The notes: generated by a model from the sequence alone, not told the origin. DNA of 64,000 bases from Rhizobium tumorigenes (GCF_003240565.2 NZ_CP117255.1:496001-560000), one strand, 5' to 3'. Counted from the stretch's first letter, positions 1 through 10,894 are shown. Numbers and translations are program-made.

Positions 1-1
1 C

Positions 2-1462
<1,461 letters not shown>

Positions 1463-1474
1463 TCGCTTTCGGAG

Positions 1475-1497
1475 CGCCGCCAGACGGGCGGCGTTTT
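1475..1497 (+). terminator. Hairpin with T4 run between ctaD and ctaB
   Basis: CGCCGCC pairs with GGCGGCG across a five-base loop and is followed by TTTT. This fits a weak intrinsic terminator or a processing hairpin that lowers ctaB expression relative to the structural subunit. The T run is short, so partial read-through is expected. Confidence 0.55.
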
Positions 1498-1522
1498 GAT
1501 CGAGACAAAACTGGACTGTGTA

Positions 1523-2479
1523 ATGACCGTTATCGACAACCACGAGATCCTGGCTTCCGAAAGCGACCTCGGCCTGTCACAGGCCAGTGCGCGCGATTAC
1601 TTCGAGCTTCTGAAGCCGCGCGTGATGCAGCTCGTGGTTTTCACCGCGCTGGCCGGCCTGGTGCTGGCGCCAGGTCATATCAATCCGTTCATTGCCGTCA
1701 TATCGATCCTCTGCATCGCCGTTGGCGCCGGTGCCTCCGGCTCGCTCAATATGTGGTATGATGCAGACATCGACGCCATCATGACCCGCACCGCGAAGCG
1801 GCCCATCCCGTCCGGCCGCGTGACCGGCTCGGAAGCACTCGGCTTCGGACTGGTGCTGTCCGGCTTCTCGATCACCATTCTGGCGCTCGCTGTCGGCTGG
1901 CTGCCGGCCGCAATCCTCGCCTTCACGATCTTCTTCTACGCCGTCGTCTACACGATGTGGCTGAAGCGCTCGACGCCGCAGAACATCGTCATCGGGGGCG
2001 CCGCCGGCGCTTTTCCGCCAGTTATCGGCTGGGCTTGCGTCACCGGCACCGTACCGATGGAAAGCATCGTCCTGTTCCTCATCATCTTCCTCTGGACACC
2101 GGCCCACTTCTGGGCGCTGGCGCTGTTCAAGATGAAGGATTACGGCTCCGTCGGCGTTCCCATGCTGCCGAATGTCTCGGGTATCCCCACAACGAAGAAC
2201 CAGATCGTCGTCTACGCCGTGCTGGCCGCCGTTGTCGGGGTCGTGCCGACGCTGATGGGTTCGGCATCTATCGGCTACGGCGTCGTTGCCGGCGTGCTTG
2301 GTGCCATCTTCGTCTACTGTTCGATCACCGTCTGGCGGATGCCGGAGACCGATGTGAAGATGGTCCCGGCCAAGCGGATGTTCGCCTATTCGATCTTCTA
2401 CCTCTTTGCCATCTTCTCGGCCCTGATGATCGACCGTCTGGTGACGGTGCTGGCTGCGGGCACCGGAGGCTGGTTCTGA
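1523..2479 (+). CDS. ctaB: Protoheme IX farnesyltransferase (heme O synthase)
   Basis: UbiA-family membrane prenyltransferase that adds the farnesyl group to protoheme IX, making heme O, the precursor of heme A for the aa3 oxidase. The product is 318 residues with multiple hydrophobic helices. The first Asp-rich prenyl-diphosphate motif reads [19 protein letters not shown], which is characteristic of heme O synthases. A further TTG-initiated extension to 1496 is possible, but the ATG at 1523 gives the usual family length. Its stop codon overlaps the ATG of the next small gene, so the two are translationally coupled. Confidence 0.95.
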   Translation: MTVIDNHEILASESDLGLSQASARDYFELLKPRVMQLVVFTALAGLVLAPGHINPFIAVISILCIAVGAGASGSLNMWYDADIDAIMTRTAKRPIPSGRVTGSEALGFGLVLSGFSITILALAVGWLPAAILAFTIFFYAVVYTMWLKRSTPQNIVIGGAAGAFPPVIGWACVTGTVPMESIVLFLIIFLWTPAHFWALALFKMKDYGSVGVPMLPNVSGIPTTKNQIVVYAVLAAVVGVVPTLMGSASIGYGVVAGVLGAIFVYCSITVWRMPETDVKMVPAKRMFAYSIFYLFAIFSALMIDRLVTVLAAGTGGWF

Positions 2480-2613
2480 TGGAAACCGTCAAGCTGAGCG
2501 ATGCCCAGAAGAAATCGAGACGCGGGCGCAATGTCGCTCTTGGGCTGGTGCTTGCGGGGCTGGTGGTGATTTTCTACGTGATGACGATCATCAAGATCGG
2601 CACGGGACATTAA
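2479..2613 (+). CDS. coxF: CoxF-like small single-span membrane protein
   Basis: A 44-residue protein with a charged N-terminus (KKSRRGRN) followed by one transmembrane helix of about 20 residues. The start ATG overlaps the ctaB stop as ATGA. Its position between ctaB and ctaG, its size and its topology match the small CoxF proteins of rhizobial cox operons. These are presumed to help oxidase assembly, but no biochemical role is firmly known to me. It is easily missed because of its length. Confidence 0.75.
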   Translation: METVKLSDAQKKSRRGRNVALGLVLAGLVVIFYVMTIIKIGTGH

Positions 2614-2625
2614 GGGAGAGGCTCT

Positions 2626-3237
2626 TTGGAGGAGGAGACGTCTGGGAGAGCAAGGTCGGTCGGGCGCAACAACGGCCTGATCGTGCTGATGTGCCTGAGC
2701 TTCGTGGTCGGCATGGGCGCGATGAGCTATGCCGCCGTGCCGCTCTATCGCATGTTCTGCCAGGTTACCGGCTTCAACGGCACGACGCAGCGCGTCGAGC
2801 AGGCCTCGACTGTCGTGCTCGACAAACGCATCCGCGTCACCTTCGATGCCAATGTCGCCTCGGGCGTGCCCTGGGATTTCAAGTCGATGCAGCGCGAGGT
2901 CGATCCGAAGATCGGCGAGACGATCATGATCAAGTTCGTCGCCGAGAACAAATCAGACCAGCCGACCCGTGCGCAGGCCATCTTCAACGTCTCGCCGATC
3001 GAGGCGGGCGCCTATTTCAACAAGGTGCAGTGTTTCTGCTTTAACGAGACGGATCTCGCGCCGGGGGAAAAGCGCGAGATGCCTGTGGTTTTCTACGTCG
3101 ATCCGGAAATTACCAAGGCAGCGGAAACCAAGGACATCGGTACGCTGACGCTGTCCTATACGTTCTATCCGCGGGATGACGCCAAGCCCGTGGCATCGAA
3201 CGATGCTGCGGCCAAGGCCGGGGTAAAGAAGCTTTAG
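2626..3237 (+). CDS. ctaG: Cytochrome c oxidase assembly protein CtaG/Cox11
   Basis: Membrane-anchored copper chaperone that delivers copper to the CuB site of subunit I. The 203-residue protein has one N-terminal transmembrane helix (about residues 17-40), then a periplasmic beta-sandwich. The copper-binding Cys pair is visible as VQCFCFNE, and a further conserved Cys lies in [16 protein letters not shown]. The chosen start is TTG with a GGGAGAGG Shine-Dalgarno-like sequence 8-10 bases upstream; no better ATG exists before the membrane helix. It sits 12 bases after coxF. Confidence 0.95.
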   Translation: MEEETSGRARSVGRNNGLIVLMCLSFVVGMGAMSYAAVPLYRMFCQVTGFNGTTQRVEQASTVVLDKRIRVTFDANVASGVPWDFKSMQREVDPKIGETIMIKFVAENKSDQPTRAQAIFNVSPIEAGAYFNKVQCFCFNETDLAPGEKREMPVVFYVDPEITKAAETKDIGTLTLSYTFYPRDDAKPVASNDAAAKAGVKKL

Positions 3238-3297
3238 GGAGGAGGGCGTCCGATTTACCGGCCGCCTTAAGGGAAAAGTTACTCGGGGATTGCTGAT

Positions 3298-4173
3298 ATG
3301 GCTGACGTACACCGGAAGAACCACGATTATCACATCATCGATCCGAGCCCTTGGCCGATCCTTGCAGCGATCGGCGCGCTCGTCATCACCTTCGGTGGCG
3401 TGGCCTATATGCGCTATCTCAACAACAGCCCGTTCAAGCTGTTCGGCGTCGATTTCGCTAGCCCCTGGCTGTTCTTCATCGGCCTCGCCGTCATCCTCTA
3501 CGTCATGTACGCCTGGTGGGCAGATACGGTGAAGGAGGCCCATGAGGGCGCTCACACCCGCGTCGTGTCGCTGCACCTGCGCTATGGCATGATCATGTTC
3601 ATCGCCTCGGAGGTGATGTTCTTCGTGGCCTGGTTCTGGGCCTATTTCGACGTCAGCCTGTTTCCGAACGAAGCCATCCAGGCCTCGCGCGTCATATTCA
3701 CCGGCGGACAATGGCCACCGAAGGGTGTCGCGGTGCTCGATCCCTGGCATCTGCCGATCTACAACACCATTATTCTCCTGCTGTCGGGCACGACCGTCAC
3801 GTGGGCCCATCATGCGCTGCTGCATAACGACCGCAAGGGCATGATCACCGGCCTGGCGCTTACCGTCGCCTTGGGCGTGCTGTTCTCCAGCGTCCAGGCC
3901 TATGAATATGCCCATGCGCCGTTTGCCTTTAAAAGCTCGATCTATGGCGCCACATTTTTCATGGCCACGGGTTTCCATGGCTTTCACGTGCTGATCGGCA
4001 CCATCTTCTTGGCTGTCTGCCTGATCAGGGCGATGCGTGGCGACTTCACGCCGACCCAGCATTTCGGCTTCGAGGCCGCCGCCTGGTACTGGCATTTCGT
4101 CGACGTGGTCTGGCTGTTCCTGTTCTTCGCTATCTACATTTGGGGCGGCTGGGGCGCACCCGTCGCCGGGTGA
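3298..4173 (+). CDS. ctaE: Cytochrome c oxidase subunit III
   Basis: Integral membrane subunit III of the aa3 oxidase, 291 residues with seven expected helices. Typical segments are HHDYHIIDPSPWP at the N-terminus, EVMFFVAWFWAYF, GATFFMATGFHGFHVLIG and WYWHFVDVVWLFLF at the C-terminus. The gene starts with ATG after a 60-base gap from ctaG. It completes the structural/assembly block; subunit II (ctaC) is not in the window and probably lies upstream of ctaD. Confidence 0.97.
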   Translation: MADVHRKNHDYHIIDPSPWPILAAIGALVITFGGVAYMRYLNNSPFKLFGVDFASPWLFFIGLAVILYVMYAWWADTVKEAHEGAHTRVVSLHLRYGMIMFIASEVMFFVAWFWAYFDVSLFPNEAIQASRVIFTGGQWPPKGVAVLDPWHLPIYNTIILLLSGTTVTWAHHALLHNDRKGMITGLALTVALGVLFSSVQAYEYAHAPFAFKSSIYGATFFMATGFHGFHVLIGTIFLAVCLIRAMRGDFTPTQHFGFEAAAWYWHFVDVVWLFLFFAIYIWGGWGAPVAG

Positions 4174-4292
4174 CGAAGGCGACGCGGCACGTCCTCGACG
4201 CTAGTGACTGTTGGATGTCGCCCTAAGGCGAGTAGAGTTTTGCGGGCTGCGGGAGCAAGGCTTTTCGTATCCCGCCTGGAAGGCATGACATC

Positions 4293-4676
4293 ATGGTCAA
4301 CGACACTGCCCACTTCCCGCCGGTCGATCCCATCAGGGTCGGCCTCCGGGGTCGCTGCCCGCGATGCGGACAGGGTGCGTTATTCGATGGTGTCCTGGCG
4401 CTGAAGCCTCGTTGCGCTGCCTGCAACCTCGATTTCTCCTTCGCCGACAGTGGCGATGGCCCGGCTGTTTTCGTCATCCTCATCGTCGGCTTCATCATCA
4501 TCGGCCTGGTGCTCTGGCTGCAGGTCAATTACGGCCCGCCGATCTGGGTCCACGGGATATTGTTCGGCCCTCTGACCATTCTCCTGTCGCTTTTGTCTCT
4601 GCGCTGGAGCAAGGGCATCTTCGTGGCCCTTCAATACCGTCACGATGCCAGCGAAGGACAAATCGAACGTGACTGA
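4293..4676 (+). CDS. DUF983 family membrane protein with zinc ribbon
   Basis: A 127-residue protein. The N-terminus carries two CxxC pairs (CPRCG and CAAC, residues about 18-40) that form a rubredoxin-like ribbon, and two hydrophobic segments follow. DUF983 proteins commonly sit between ctaE and the SURF1 gene in alphaproteobacteria, which suggests, but does not prove, a part in oxidase assembly or metal handling. Its 3' end overlaps the next gene by up to 32 bases depending on that gene's start. Confidence 0.85.
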   Translation: MVNDTAHFPPVDPIRVGLRGRCPRCGQGALFDGVLALKPRCAACNLDFSFADSGDGPAVFVILIVGFIIIGLVLWLQVNYGPPIWVHGILFGPLTILLSLLSLRWSKGIFVALQYRHDASEGQIERD

Positions 4677-5433
4677 CGTGTCGATCCAAAAGCCGAGGGC
4701 AAATGTCGCCTGGCAGGTTTTCAAGGTCCTGCTGCTTCTCTCGGTTCTTGCCGTGCTGCTTGCACTCGGCACCTGGCAGGTCCAGCGTCTCAAATGGAAG
4801 GAAGGCCTGATTGCCGATATTACCGAAAGGCAGGCCGCAGCGCCGGTCCCGCTAGGCGATATCGAGGCGATGGCTGCCCGCGGCGGCGATATCGAATACC
4901 GCCGCGTGACGACGTCCGGTCGTTATCTCAACGACAAGGAGCGCCATTTCTTCGCCACCTATAACGGCTTGTCGGGCTTCTACATCTACACGCCGCTCGA
5001 ACTCGATGGCGGTCGGCTGCTCTTCGTCAACCGGGGCTTTGTTCCCTACGACCAGAAGGAGGCGAAGACCCGCGAACAAGGCCAACTCTCCGGCATGCAG
5101 GCCGTGGCCGGCCTTGCCCGCGCCAAATTGCCCTCCAAGCCGTCTTCGCTGCTGCCGGACAACGACACTGCCAAGAACATCTTCTACTGGAAGGACTTGG
5201 ACGTGATGGCCTCCAGCGTCGGGCTGGATGCCGTCAAGTTGCTTCCGTTCTTCGTCGATGCCGATGCAACGCCCAATCCCGGTGGCCTGCCGGTCGGCGG
5301 CGTCACCATTGTCGACCTGCCCAACGACCATCTGCAATACGCCGTAACCTGGTATGGCCTGGCGGCTGCACTGGTCGCCATCGTCGCGATTTCCTGGCTG
5401 CGCAAACGCCATCCGGATGCGCCGGCGCAGTAG
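4645..5433 (+). CDS. SURF1-family oxidase assembly protein
   Basis: SURF1 (Shy1) homolog for heme A insertion into cytochrome c oxidase, 262 residues. Two transmembrane helices flank a periplasmic domain: one near residues 22-42 followed by the hallmark GTWQVQRLKWKEGLI, and one near the C-terminus (YAVTWYGLAAALVAIVAIS). The FVNRGFVP motif is visible in the middle. The start is ambiguous: ATG at 4645 or GTG at 4669, both overlapping the DUF983 gene, so coupling is likely either way. Confidence 0.92.
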   Translation: MPAKDKSNVTDVSIQKPRANVAWQVFKVLLLLSVLAVLLALGTWQVQRLKWKEGLIADITERQAAAPVPLGDIEAMAARGGDIEYRRVTTSGRYLNDKERHFFATYNGLSGFYIYTPLELDGGRLLFVNRGFVPYDQKEAKTREQGQLSGMQAVAGLARAKLPSKPSSLLPDNDTAKNIFYWKDLDVMASSVGLDAVKLLPFFVDADATPNPGGLPVGGVTIVDLPNDHLQYAVTWYGLAAALVAIVAISWLRKRHPDAPAQ

Positions 5434-5559
5434 GCACGTTTCGCGCACCCTGTGCGGATGCAATAGAATTGCTTCAATTCATCGGCACTTTAGGCTAGAT
5501 GGGCGGGCAGGGCGCACCTATCTGTGGTTTGCCCCTGTCCCCGGGCTTTTGGAAAAGAC

Positions 5560-6567
5560 ATGAACATCGCCGTTTCGAAACCTGCCCTGACCATTCGCCT
5601 CTGCGGTCCCCGCGGCTTCTGCGCCGGCGTCGACCGGGCCATCCAGATCGTCGTGCTGGCGCTCAAGGCCTATGGCGCGCCGGTCTATGTCCGCCACGAG
5701 ATCGTCCATAATCGCTACGTCGTCGAAGGCCTTGAGGCCAAGGGCGCGATCTTCGTCGAGGAACTCGGCGAAATCCCACTGGAGCACCGCAAGCAGCCGG
5801 TCGTCTTCTCTGCCCATGGCGTGCCGAAATCCGTGCCGGCCGATGCCGATAGCCGCAACCTCTTCTATCTCGATGCCACATGCCCGCTGGTCTCCAAGGT
5901 CCACAAGCAGGCCATGCGCCACAACCGGCTCGGCCGCCATGTGGTCCTCATCGGCCATGCCGGCCACCCGGAAGTGATCGGCACGATGGGGCAACTGCCG
6001 GAAGGCACGGTATCGCTGGTCGAGACGATTGCCGATGTCGATGCCTATGTGCCGGTCGATCCCGACAATCTCGGCTACGTCACGCAGACGACGCTGTCGG
6101 TGGACGACACGGCCGGCGTCATTGCCCGGCTGCAGGAGCGCTTTCCGAACCTGACCGCGCCGTCTGCCGATTCGATCTGCTATGCCACCACCAACCGCCA
6201 GGAAGTGGTGAAGCAGGCAGCACCTGGCTGCGATCTCTTCATCATTGTCGGCGCGCCGAATTCCTCCAATTCCAAACGCCTTGTCGAGGTGGCTTTGAGG
6301 GCGGGTGCAAAACAGTCCGTTCTGGTCCAGCGCGCGTCGGAAATCGACTGGGACAATATCGGCGATATCGCTACGGTGGGCCTGTCCGCCGGCGCCTCCG
6401 CCCCGGAGGTAATCGTCAACGAGATCATCGAGGCTTTCCGGCAGCGCTACGATGCGGCGGTCGAACTTGCCGAGACGGTCAAGGAAACCGAGAACTTCCT
6501 GGTCAATCGCGAGCTGCGGGATGTCGAATTGACGACGGCCGACATGGCTTTCGTCAACGGCGAATAA
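5560..6567 (+). CDS. ispH: 4-hydroxy-3-methylbut-2-enyl diphosphate reductase
   Basis: Last enzyme of the MEP isoprenoid pathway. It reduces HMBPP to IPP and DMAPP with an iron-sulfur cluster. The protein is 335 residues. The three cluster Cys are visible in [25 protein letters not shown] and [10 protein letters not shown]; substrate-binding His residues appear in FSAHGVP and GHAGHPEV. An in-frame GTG extension to 5524 exists but would add residues that do not look like the family, so ATG 5560 is preferred. It is followed after 33 bases by thrB on the same strand. Confidence 0.97.
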   Translation: MNIAVSKPALTIRLCGPRGFCAGVDRAIQIVVLALKAYGAPVYVRHEIVHNRYVVEGLEAKGAIFVEELGEIPLEHRKQPVVFSAHGVPKSVPADADSRNLFYLDATCPLVSKVHKQAMRHNRLGRHVVLIGHAGHPEVIGTMGQLPEGTVSLVETIADVDAYVPVDPDNLGYVTQTTLSVDDTAGVIARLQERFPNLTAPSADSICYATTNRQEVVKQAAPGCDLFIIVGAPNSSNSKRLVEVALRAGAKQSVLVQRASEIDWDNIGDIATVGLSAGASAPEVIVNEIIEAFRQRYDAAVELAETVKETENFLVNRELRDVELTTADMAFVNGE

Positions 6568-6600
6568 ACAACATCAGCGACGCCAACCCAGGAATAATCC

Positions 6601-7569
6601 GTGGCCGTTTACACCGACATTACCGAAGACGATCTCAAGACCTTTTTGACCCAGTATGATTGCGGCGAACTCACCTCCTACAAGGGGATCGCCGAGGGCG
6701 TCGAGAATTCGAATTTCCTGCTGCACACGACGCGCGAGCCGCTGATCCTGACGCTCTATGAAAAGCGTGTCGAAAAGGACGACTTGCCTTTCTTCCTGGG
6801 CCTGATGCAGCATCTTTCGGCGCGTGGCCTGTCGTGCCCGCTTCCCCTGCCGCGCCGCGATGGCGCCCTTCTCGGCGAACTCTCTGGCCGCGCTGCCGCA
6901 TTGATTTCGTTTCTCGAGGGCATGTGGCTGCGCAAGCCCGAGGCGCGCCATTGCCGCGAGGTCGGCATCGCGATTGCAAAGATGCATGTCGCCGGCGAGG
7001 GCTTTGCCATCGCCCGGCCGAACGCGCTCTCCTGCGCCGGGTGGCAGCCGCTGTGGGACAAGTCCGAAGCCCGCGCCGACGAGGTCGAGCCCGGCCTGCG
7101 GGATGAAATCCGGTCGGAGTTGGCTTTCTTCGATGCAAACTGGCCGAAGGGTCTTCCCACGGGCGTCATCCATGCCGACCTGTTTCCCGATAATGTCTTC
7201 TTCCTCGGCGACCAGCTTTCGGGCCTGATCGATTTCTACTTCGCCTGCAACGACATGCTGGCCTATGACGTGTCGATCTGCCTCAATGCCTGGTGCTTCG
7301 AAAAGGACGGCGCTTACAACGTCACCAAGGGTCTGGCCATGCTCGACGGCTACCAGAGCATCCGGCCGCTCAGCGACGCCGAGATCGAGGCGCTGCCGAC
7401 GCTGGCAAGGGGCTCGGCGCTGCGCTTCTTCCTGACGCGGCTCTACGATTGGCTGATGACGCCGGCCGGAGCCATGGTCACCAAGAAGGACCCGCTGGAA
7501 TATCTGCGCAAGCTGCGCTTTCATCGCACGGTTGCCACGGGCGCCGAATATGGGTTGGCCAAAGCATGA
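6601..7569 (+). CDS. thrB: Homoserine kinase (APH-like type)
   Basis: Phosphorylates L-homoserine in threonine synthesis. This is the aminoglycoside-phosphotransferase-like homoserine kinase typical of alphaproteobacteria, not the GHMP type. The protein has 322 residues. Catalytic-loop residues appear in [13 protein letters not shown] and the metal-binding Asp in [10 protein letters not shown]. The start is GTG with AGGAAT upstream. Its TGA overlaps the ATG of rnhA. The partner gene thrC lies about 9 kb away on the opposite strand. Confidence 0.95.
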   Translation: MAVYTDITEDDLKTFLTQYDCGELTSYKGIAEGVENSNFLLHTTREPLILTLYEKRVEKDDLPFFLGLMQHLSARGLSCPLPLPRRDGALLGELSGRAAALISFLEGMWLRKPEARHCREVGIAIAKMHVAGEGFAIARPNALSCAGWQPLWDKSEARADEVEPGLRDEIRSELAFFDANWPKGLPTGVIHADLFPDNVFFLGDQLSGLIDFYFACNDMLAYDVSICLNAWCFEKDGAYNVTKGLAMLDGYQSIRPLSDAEIEALPTLARGSALRFFLTRLYDWLMTPAGAMVTKKDPLEYLRKLRFHRTVATGAEYGLAKA

Positions 7570-8006
7570 AACATGTCGATATCTTCACCGACGGCGCCTG
7601 CTCGGGAAATCCTGGGCCGGGCGGCTGGGGCGCCGTCCTTCGCTACGGCGATACCGAGAAGGACCTCTGCGGCGGCGAGGCGGATACCACCAACAATCGC
7701 ATGGAACTGATGGCGGCGATCTCGTCGCTGGGTGCGCTCAAGGATGCCTGCGAGGTCGATCTCTACACGGACTCGAAATACGTCATGGACGGCATTTCGA
7801 AGTGGATCCATGGCTGGAAAAAGAACGGCTGGAAGACCGCCGACAAGAAGCCTGTGAAGAACGCCGAACTCTGGCAGGCGCTGGACGCAGCCTATAACCG
7901 CCACAAGGTCACCCTGCATTGGGTCAAGGGCCATGCCGGCCACATCGAGAACGAGCGCGCCGACGAACTCGCCCGCAAGGGCATGGAGCCGTTCAAGAAA
8001 CGCTGA
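7566..8006 (+). CDS. rnhA: Ribonuclease HI
   Basis: Degrades the RNA strand of RNA-DNA hybrids (R-loops, Okazaki primers). The protein is 146 residues. The acidic catalytic residues are visible as Asp in [16 protein letters not shown], Glu in NRMELMAAI, Asp in LYTDSKYV, and the C-terminal Asp in NERADELA; the basic-loop region [20 protein letters not shown] is also present. The ATG overlaps the thrB stop by four bases, a conserved rhizobial arrangement. Confidence 0.97.
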   Translation: MKHVDIFTDGACSGNPGPGGWGAVLRYGDTEKDLCGGEADTTNNRMELMAAISSLGALKDACEVDLYTDSKYVMDGISKWIHGWKKNGWKTADKKPVKNAELWQALDAAYNRHKVTLHWVKGHAGHIENERADELARKGMEPFKKR

Positions 8007-8088
8007 CGCTGGGAGCGAGAAGGACAACAACGATATTGCCGCCAGTCGTATTCCCGGTATGGTGCGGCTGTCACCCGGGAGGTTTCAC

Positions 8089-8397
8089 ATGATCCTGCAC
8101 TGCGTTTTTCTGCGCTTCAAGGCCGCTGTCACGGCGCCGGAAAAGCAATCCATATTTGAAGCGATCGTCGCATTGAAGCAGGTTATTCCAGGCATTCTCG
8201 ACGTAAAATATGGCCCGAATGTCTCGCCGGAAGGCTTGCATGGCGGCTTCGTCGATGGCTTCGCCGTGACCTTCGAAAGCGGCGCTGCCCGCGATGCCTA
8301 TCTTGTCCACCCCGAGCATGTCGCCGTCGGCGAGCGCATCGTCTCGTCCACCGATGGCGGCCTGGCCGGATTGCTGGTGTTCGATCTCAATATCTGA
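8089..8397 (+). CDS. Dabb (stress-responsive A/B barrel) domain protein
   Basis: A 102-residue single-domain protein that begins MILHCVFLRFK and carries the conserved FSVxFExGAxRDAYLVHPEH-like end of the dimeric alpha/beta barrel family. ATG 8089 follows a GGGAGG Shine-Dalgarno sequence. The frame stays open further upstream, but that stretch overlaps rnhA and has no family resemblance. The biochemical function of such proteins in bacteria is mostly unknown. It is convergent with the peroxiredoxin gene. Confidence 0.85.
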   Translation: MILHCVFLRFKAAVTAPEKQSIFEAIVALKQVIPGILDVKYGPNVSPEGLHGGFVDGFAVTFESGAARDAYLVHPEHVAVGERIVSSTDGGLAGLLVFDLNI

Positions 8398-8418
8398 AAA
8401 TGGTTCAGGCAGAAGGAA

Positions 8419-8445
8419 CTGGAGGGATGTCCGGCATCCCTCCAG
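8419..8445. terminator. Perfect 11-bp hairpin between convergent genes
   Basis: CTGGAGGGATG and CATCCCTCCAG are perfect inverted repeats around a TCCGG loop. It lies between the stop codons of the Dabb and peroxiredoxin genes, so it can serve both directions. There is no long T run on either side, so intrinsic termination is plausible but not certain. Confidence 0.55.
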
Positions 8446-8455
8446 CTGTGCCTGA

Positions 8456-8941
8456 TCAGAGCTGCCCGATCATCGTTGCTGCGGCCGAGACCGTCGCTTC
8501 GCCGGGGTTTTCCTCGACGTTCAGTGTCTTGACGACGCCATCTTCCACCAGCATCGAGTAGCGCTTCGAGCGCACGCCAAGACCGCCGCCCGAGAGGTCG
8601 GCGTCGAGGCCGAGTGCCTTGGTGAAGGCGGCATCCCAGTCGGCGAGGAAATGGATCTTGCCCATGCCGCCCGATTGCTGTGCCCAGGCGCCCATGACAT
8701 GCCAGTCATTGACAGAAACGACGGCAACCTCATCGACGCCCTTCGCGAGTATGGCATCGAGGTTTTCGAGGTAGCCCGGCAGATGGTTCAGCGAGCAGGT
8801 TGGCGTGAAAGCGCCGGGGACGGCAAAAAGCACGACGCGCTTGCCCGAAAACAGCGTGTCCGTCGAGATCTCGGTCGGGCCGTCGGTCGTCTTTTCCTTG
8901 AACGTGGCGGCGGGAATTTTCTCGCCGATGGCAATAGTCAT
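8456..8941 (-). CDS. Peroxiredoxin, Prx5/AhpE-like (hybrid type)
   Basis: Thiol peroxidase of 161 residues. The peroxidatic Cys lies in the hallmark VPGAFTPTCSLNHLPGY. The sequence then follows the Prx5 pattern (VAVVSVNDWHVMGAW, FLADWDAAFTKALGLDADLS). It reduces hydrogen peroxide and organic peroxides using glutathione/glutaredoxin or thioredoxin; the electron donor cannot be told from the sequence. ATG 8941 gives the family's usual N-terminus (MTIAIGEKIP); the open frame further upstream is unlike the family. Confidence 0.93.
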   Translation of the reverse strand: MTIAIGEKIPAATFKEKTTDGPTEISTDTLFSGKRVVLFAVPGAFTPTCSLNHLPGYLENLDAILAKGVDEVAVVSVNDWHVMGAWAQQSGGMGKIHFLADWDAAFTKALGLDADLSGGGLGVRSKRYSMLVEDGVVKTLNVEENPGEATVSAAATMIGQL

Positions 8942-9002
8942 GAGGCTCTCCTGGTTTTTTCTGTCGCGTGCGTCCGAACGCCCGTCGATATCTATGATCG
9001 CT

Positions 9003-9878
9003 CTACTCCATGGCAAGCGTCGTTTCCATCGCGCGGCTGCCGTTCACGACCAGTATGCCCCAACTCTTGCCGTGTACAACATAGGTCTTCGGCAATTTGC
9101 CGATTGTCAGTGCGACCTCGACATCGCGACCGCTGCGGCTGGCGCTGGCCTGCTTGAAGAACACATAGCCGCTGGGCCCGGTCACGTAGATCTGGGGAAT
9201 AGCGTCGCCGGCGTCCGGGAGCGTCAGATGCAAGGACAATGTCTTGCCGTCGGGCGCTAGGCTGTGGCTCTTGACGCCGAAATCGGCCGAAGGTTTCTGT
9301 GGAAGCGCTGCCTCGGCCGCCGTGACGATGGCTGCATCCCCGGCATCGGCGGACGAACCCGGCGGCGGCAATGCGACGCTCATGGTTGCCTGGAAGGGAA
9401 CGCAGATATCCTTGCAGACGCCGATAAAGGCCGTGATGTCGAGTTTTCCCTCGCCTGCGGCATCGATATCGAGCGGCATGCTGATGGGTGCATCGTAGCC
9501 AACCTCGTCGACATTGCCGAGCGAGATGACCTTTGGCACCGGATAGCCGATAGTGTCGATTGTCGCCTTGCTTCCCGCGGGCAGTGTAAGTTGCGGCGGG
9601 ATGCCGCTTTCGCCAGGCTCGCGCCAGTAGGTGATCCATCCGGGACCCGGCTCTATCTGCAGCGCAGCCTTCACATGGCCGCTGGCGTCGGCGGGCATTG
9701 CCACCAACCGCATCCGGCCGCCATCGCTGGTGGCCCAGCCGCTTGTCGTCGCATGGGCAGCGGACGAAAGCATCACGGATACCGCAAAAATGGCTACGGC
9801 CGGCATCGGTATTCGGAAAGGTCTGGGATAGGAAATCATGAAAACAGCGTTAGACGAAGGCAGCCGCACACGCACCAT
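9003..9878 (-). CDS. Secreted DsbD-alpha-like domain protein
   Basis: A 291-residue protein with a hydrophobic signal (about residues 24-42, ending near SSAAHA) and a periplasmic domain that resembles the N-terminal thiol-exchange domain of DsbD/ScsB. The feature GVCKDICVPF gives a Cys pair, C-x3-C, at the place where DsbD-alpha keeps its redox Cys. No eight-helix DsbD membrane core or thioredoxin domain follows, so the reductant must come from another protein. Start is either ATG 9878 or ATG 9839; the second gives a more ordinary signal peptide. Neither has a clear Shine-Dalgarno sequence. It is divergent from yqgE. Confidence 0.8.
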   Translation of the reverse strand: MVRVRLPSSNAVFMISYPRPFRIPMPAVAIFAVSVMLSSAAHATTSGWATSDGGRMRLVAMPADASGHVKAALQIEPGPGWITYWREPGESGIPPQLTLPAGSKATIDTIGYPVPKVISLGNVDEVGYDAPISMPLDIDAAGEGKLDITAFIGVCKDICVPFQATMSVALPPPGSSADAGDAAIVTAAEAALPQKPSADFGVKSHSLAPDGKTLSLHLTLPDAGDAIPQIYVTGPSGYVFFKQASASRSGRDVEVALTIGKLPKTYVVHGKSWGILVVNGSRAMETTLAME

Positions 9879-9972
9879 GCGATTTTAAGCAATCGATCAT
9901 TTTCAGTTGATTGATCACCTGCATTACCCCATCTTTATCCGGGGGCATGATCAAGAGCAGTGAGGAGACAGG

Positions 9973-10578
9973 ATGTCGTTATCGACGCTTAAGTACAAAG
10001 GTGCACGCGGCTTTCTCGACGGTCAGTTTCTGATCGCAATGCCGGGGATGGCGGACAGTAACTTCGCCCGGACGGTTGTTTATATCTGTGCCCATTCGGA
10101 TGCCGGAGCGATGGGTTTCATTATCAACCGGTCGCAGAACCTCAGCTTCACCGACGTTCTTCTGCATCTTGACATGATCAAGACTGACGATGCCATCATG
10201 CTGCCGGATCGTGCCCGCAGTTTCCCGATCCAGACCGGCGGCCCGGTCGAGAGCGGTCGAGGCTTCGTTCTGCACTCCGACGACTACAAGAGCGAGAGCA
10301 GCATCGCTGTCACCGACGAAATCAACCTGACGGCAACACTCGATATCATCCGCGCCATTTCCAACGGCAACGGCCCGAAAAAGGCGACGATGCTGCTCGG
10401 CTATGCCGGCTGGAGCGCCGGGCAGCTTGAGGCCGAAGTCACCAACAACGGCTGGCTGAATTGCGCGCCGAGTGAAGACCTCATTTTCGACCGCAGCCTG
10501 GATGATAAATACGAGAGGGCGCTGGCGCTGCTTGGCGTCACGCCGGCGATGTTGTCGAGCGAAGCAGGCCATGCCTGA
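9973..10578 (+). CDS. YqgE/AlgH family protein
   Basis: A 201-residue protein that begins with the family's typical [25 protein letters not shown] block (split here by reading position 16-36) and continues with [15 protein letters not shown] and FQTGGPV-type segments, then [15 protein letters not shown]. These proteins are widespread and of uncertain function. Some AlgH homologs were linked to transcriptional regulation in Pseudomonas. ATG 9973 is preceded by GGAGACAGG. It precedes csbD, but that gene has its own promoter. Confidence 0.9.
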   Translation: MSLSTLKYKGARGFLDGQFLIAMPGMADSNFARTVVYICAHSDAGAMGFIINRSQNLSFTDVLLHLDMIKTDDAIMLPDRARSFPIQTGGPVESGRGFVLHSDDYKSESSIAVTDEINLTATLDIIRAISNGNGPKKATMLLGYAGWSAGQLEAEVTNNGWLNCAPSEDLIFDRSLDDKYERALALLGVTPAMLSSEAGHA

Positions 10579-10607
10579 CCCATGACTGATAAACCAACCC
10601 CGCAATT

Positions 10608-10632
10608 GGAACGAAATCAAATAGCTGACGTT
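10608..10632 (+). promoter_or_regulatory. EcfG-type general stress promoter of csbD
   Basis: GGAAC at 10608-10612, a spacer of exactly 16 bases, and CGTT at 10629-10632 match the alphaproteobacterial general-stress sigma factor (EcfG/SigT) consensus GGAAC-N16-CGTT without a mismatch. The csbD start codon is about 50 bases downstream, a normal 5' leader length. Confidence 0.8.
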
Positions 10633-10682
10633 TTTCCTGCACGACGTACGCATCGTTCGTCGCCAACCAGGGAGTGAGACAC

Positions 10683-10874
10683 ATGGGTAGCACCAGCGAC
10701 AAGATTTCCGGTAAGGCCAACGAATTGACCGGGAAGGCAAAGGAAGCCGTCGGCAAGGCCACTGGCGACAACGAGACGCGTGCCAAGGGCGCCGTTCAGG
10801 AAGCCAAGGGCAAGGCACAGGTTGCAGAGGGCAAGGCCAAGGACAAGCTCAAAGACGCCGTAGACCGCGCCTGA
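10683..10874 (+). CDS. CsbD-family general stress protein
   Basis: A 63-residue, Lys/Ala/Gly-rich, low-complexity helical protein with repeated GKAKE/GKAxxxxG segments ([20 protein letters not shown]), as in the CsbD/YjbJ family induced by general stress. The ATG at 10683 has AGGGAG ten bases upstream. The upstream EcfG-like promoter and downstream hairpin make it a self-contained transcription unit. The molecular role of the family is unknown. Confidence 0.92.
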   Translation: MGSTSDKISGKANELTGKAKEAVGKATGDNETRAKGAVQEAKGKAQVAEGKAKDKLKDAVDRA

Positions 10875-10894
10875 GCGAATTGAATAAAGACCTC

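Noticed and set aside
2953..4095. Leftward open frame of 380 codons
   Set aside because: Antisense to ctaG and ctaE, both certain.
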